Both the position numbers and the translations under genes were made by a program. 6,321 bases of DNA from the NCBI GenBank assembly GCA_013202185.1, contig JABMSA010000368.1, positions 1-6,321 of the forward strand. The letters run 5' to 3'. The notes below the pieces were generated by a model. The model was not told the origin of the DNA and did not search any database. It saw only the letters and a program-made list of their open reading frames with translations. Each line of letters opens with the position of its first letter. Position 1 is the first letter of the stretch. Positions 5,583-6,321 of the stretch are shown here, piece by piece. This DNA is from Planctomycetota bacterium. Lineage in GTDB: Bacteria > Planctomycetota > PUPC01 > JABMSA01.

Positions 5583-6321
5583 ATGCATTGCGAACAAGCA
5601 GAAACATTCCTCGCCGCGTTGATCTACGGCCAGCTCGACAGCAAGCCCAAGGCCGCGCTCCTCGAGCACTTGGCGACGTGCATGAAATGCAGCTCGCTCC
5701 TGGCCGGAATGCGGTCGGTCTCGGGCCTGCTCAAGGAAGCAGTCGAGGCCGGCCAGCCGCCCAAGCTCAGCCGCCGGCGCCGCGCAGTGCTCCTGCGTGC
5801 GGCCGCAAGGTCTCAAGAGCAGAAGCACGTTGCATCAACAAAGATGTCGGCAATCTTGGAGAAAATAAAGTCCATCTTCCCGACGCTGACCGGGCCGATG
5901 CGGTTCCGTCATCTTGGCGGGATAGCAGCCGTGTTGGTCCTTGCTGTCGTGGGAGTTTGGTCCATGATGCCCAGCCTTCTCAGAGCCCGGCAAACCAAAT
6001 GCGTGGCCAACCAGGTGGACCTGGGACAAGCTCTCAGGGGGTACTTCAGCACCGCTCGTCAGGCGGAACCCACTACCGACGTGGGCGAACACCGGCCGCT
6101 CTATAGCTATACCACTGGAGGCGATTCCGCGGGCGAAGAAACAGAAATCGCCACAACGACTGACACCTCCGGATCCATGCGGGAGGGCAAAGCCAATGCG
6201 CCGCAAGGCCCTGCTCCAAGCGAAACGGCAAGGTGGGAGCTCGATTTTGTAGGTGCTGACGATGTGGATGGCAGGGGCGGGGGCGGGACCGCGGCTGAAT
6301 CCCTTGCCCCGGGCCGAGTCA
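5583..6321 (+). CDS. Zinc-finger membrane anti-sigma factor (3' incomplete)
   Basis: The frame is open from ATG 5583 to the right edge, at least 246 residues. AAGGGGG (5567-5573) lies 9 nt upstream. The N-terminus is a zinc-binding anti-sigma domain: C3, then H29-x3-C33-x2-C36 in LEHLATCMKCSSLL, the HxxxCxxC pattern that clamps ECF sigma factors. A basic patch (RRRR, 64-67) and a linker follow. Residues about 111-129 (HLGGIAAVLVLAVVGVWSMM) form a single membrane segment. The part beyond residue 130 would be extracytoplasmic and, as far as it is visible, is rich in G, T, E and A with no clear fold. The protein should hold the upstream sigma factor at the membrane and release it on an envelope signal. 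It follows the sigma gene by 34 nt, in operon fashion. The long outer region suggests a fused sensor or binding domain beyond the window. The anti-sigma call is strong; the C-terminal function is unknown. Confidence 0.85.
   Translation, partial: MHCEQAETFLAALIYGQLDSKPKAALLEHLATCMKCSSLLAGMRSVSGLLKEAVEAGQPPKLSRRRRAVLLRAAARSQEQKHVASTKMSAILEKIKSIFPTLTGPMRFRHLGGIAAVLVLAVVGVWSMMPSLLRARQTKCVANQVDLGQALRGYFSTARQAEPTTDVGEHRPLYSYTTGGDSAGEETEIATTTDTSGSMREGKANAPQGPAPSETARWELDFVGADDVDGRGGGGTAAESLAPGRV

Noticed and set aside
5573..6106. Plus-strand open frame starting at GTG 5573
   Set aside because: It overlaps the anti-sigma gene in another frame; only the frame from ATG 5583 gives the HxxxCxxC motif and membrane segment.

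Overview
The window comes from a GC-rich bacterium, probably an uncultured environmental lineage. The mix of an iron-sulfur aldo/keto reductase, a Tat-exported aldo/keto reductase, a uronate-isomerase-like amidohydrolase, a Gfo/Idh/MocA relic and an ECF sigma factor with a zinc-finger anti-sigma protein is the sort of content seen in Planctomycetes, Hydrogenedentes and Lentisphaerae. That placement is inference from family content only; no rRNA or other marker gene is present.

Layout from left to right. Positions 1-642 hold no convincing protein gene. They do hold the most structured non-coding DNA of the window: a perfect-consensus sigma-70 promoter on the minus strand (TTGACA, 16-nt spacer, TATAAT; 438-465), five T/A-tracts behind it spaced about 10 bp apart (469-513), and downstream of it a hairpin-rich stretch ending in a terminator-like element (281-322). 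Together these look like a small-RNA gene or a long structured leader for a gene beyond the left edge. Positions 643-1075 are a decayed C-terminal piece of a Gfo/Idh/MocA oxidoreductase (minus strand, 5' truncated, one frameshift).

Positions 1253-4633 are an intact three-gene minus-strand operon, transcribed right to left from a good sigma-70 promoter at 4684-4712: a TIM-barrel amidohydrolase, then a Tat-signal aldo/keto reductase, then an aldo/keto reductase with two C-terminal [4Fe-4S]-type cysteine motifs. The gaps are 44 and 40 nt, and each gene has its own Shine-Dalgarno. The Gfo/Idh relic lies just downstream on the same strand and may once have been a fourth gene. The set suggests oxidation, reduction and isomerisation or hydrolysis of a sugar or sugar-acid derivative, but the substrate cannot be read from the sequence.

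Divergent from the operon, on the plus strand, are an ECF sigma factor gene (4970-5548) and, 34 nt later, a zinc-finger membrane anti-sigma factor (5583 to the right edge, incomplete). The sigma gene keeps a fully conserved reading frame but carries an in-frame TAG at codon 53, inside region 2. It is therefore a recent pseudogene, a sequencing error or a case of readthrough. No CRISPR array, tRNA, rRNA or insertion sequence was recognised.
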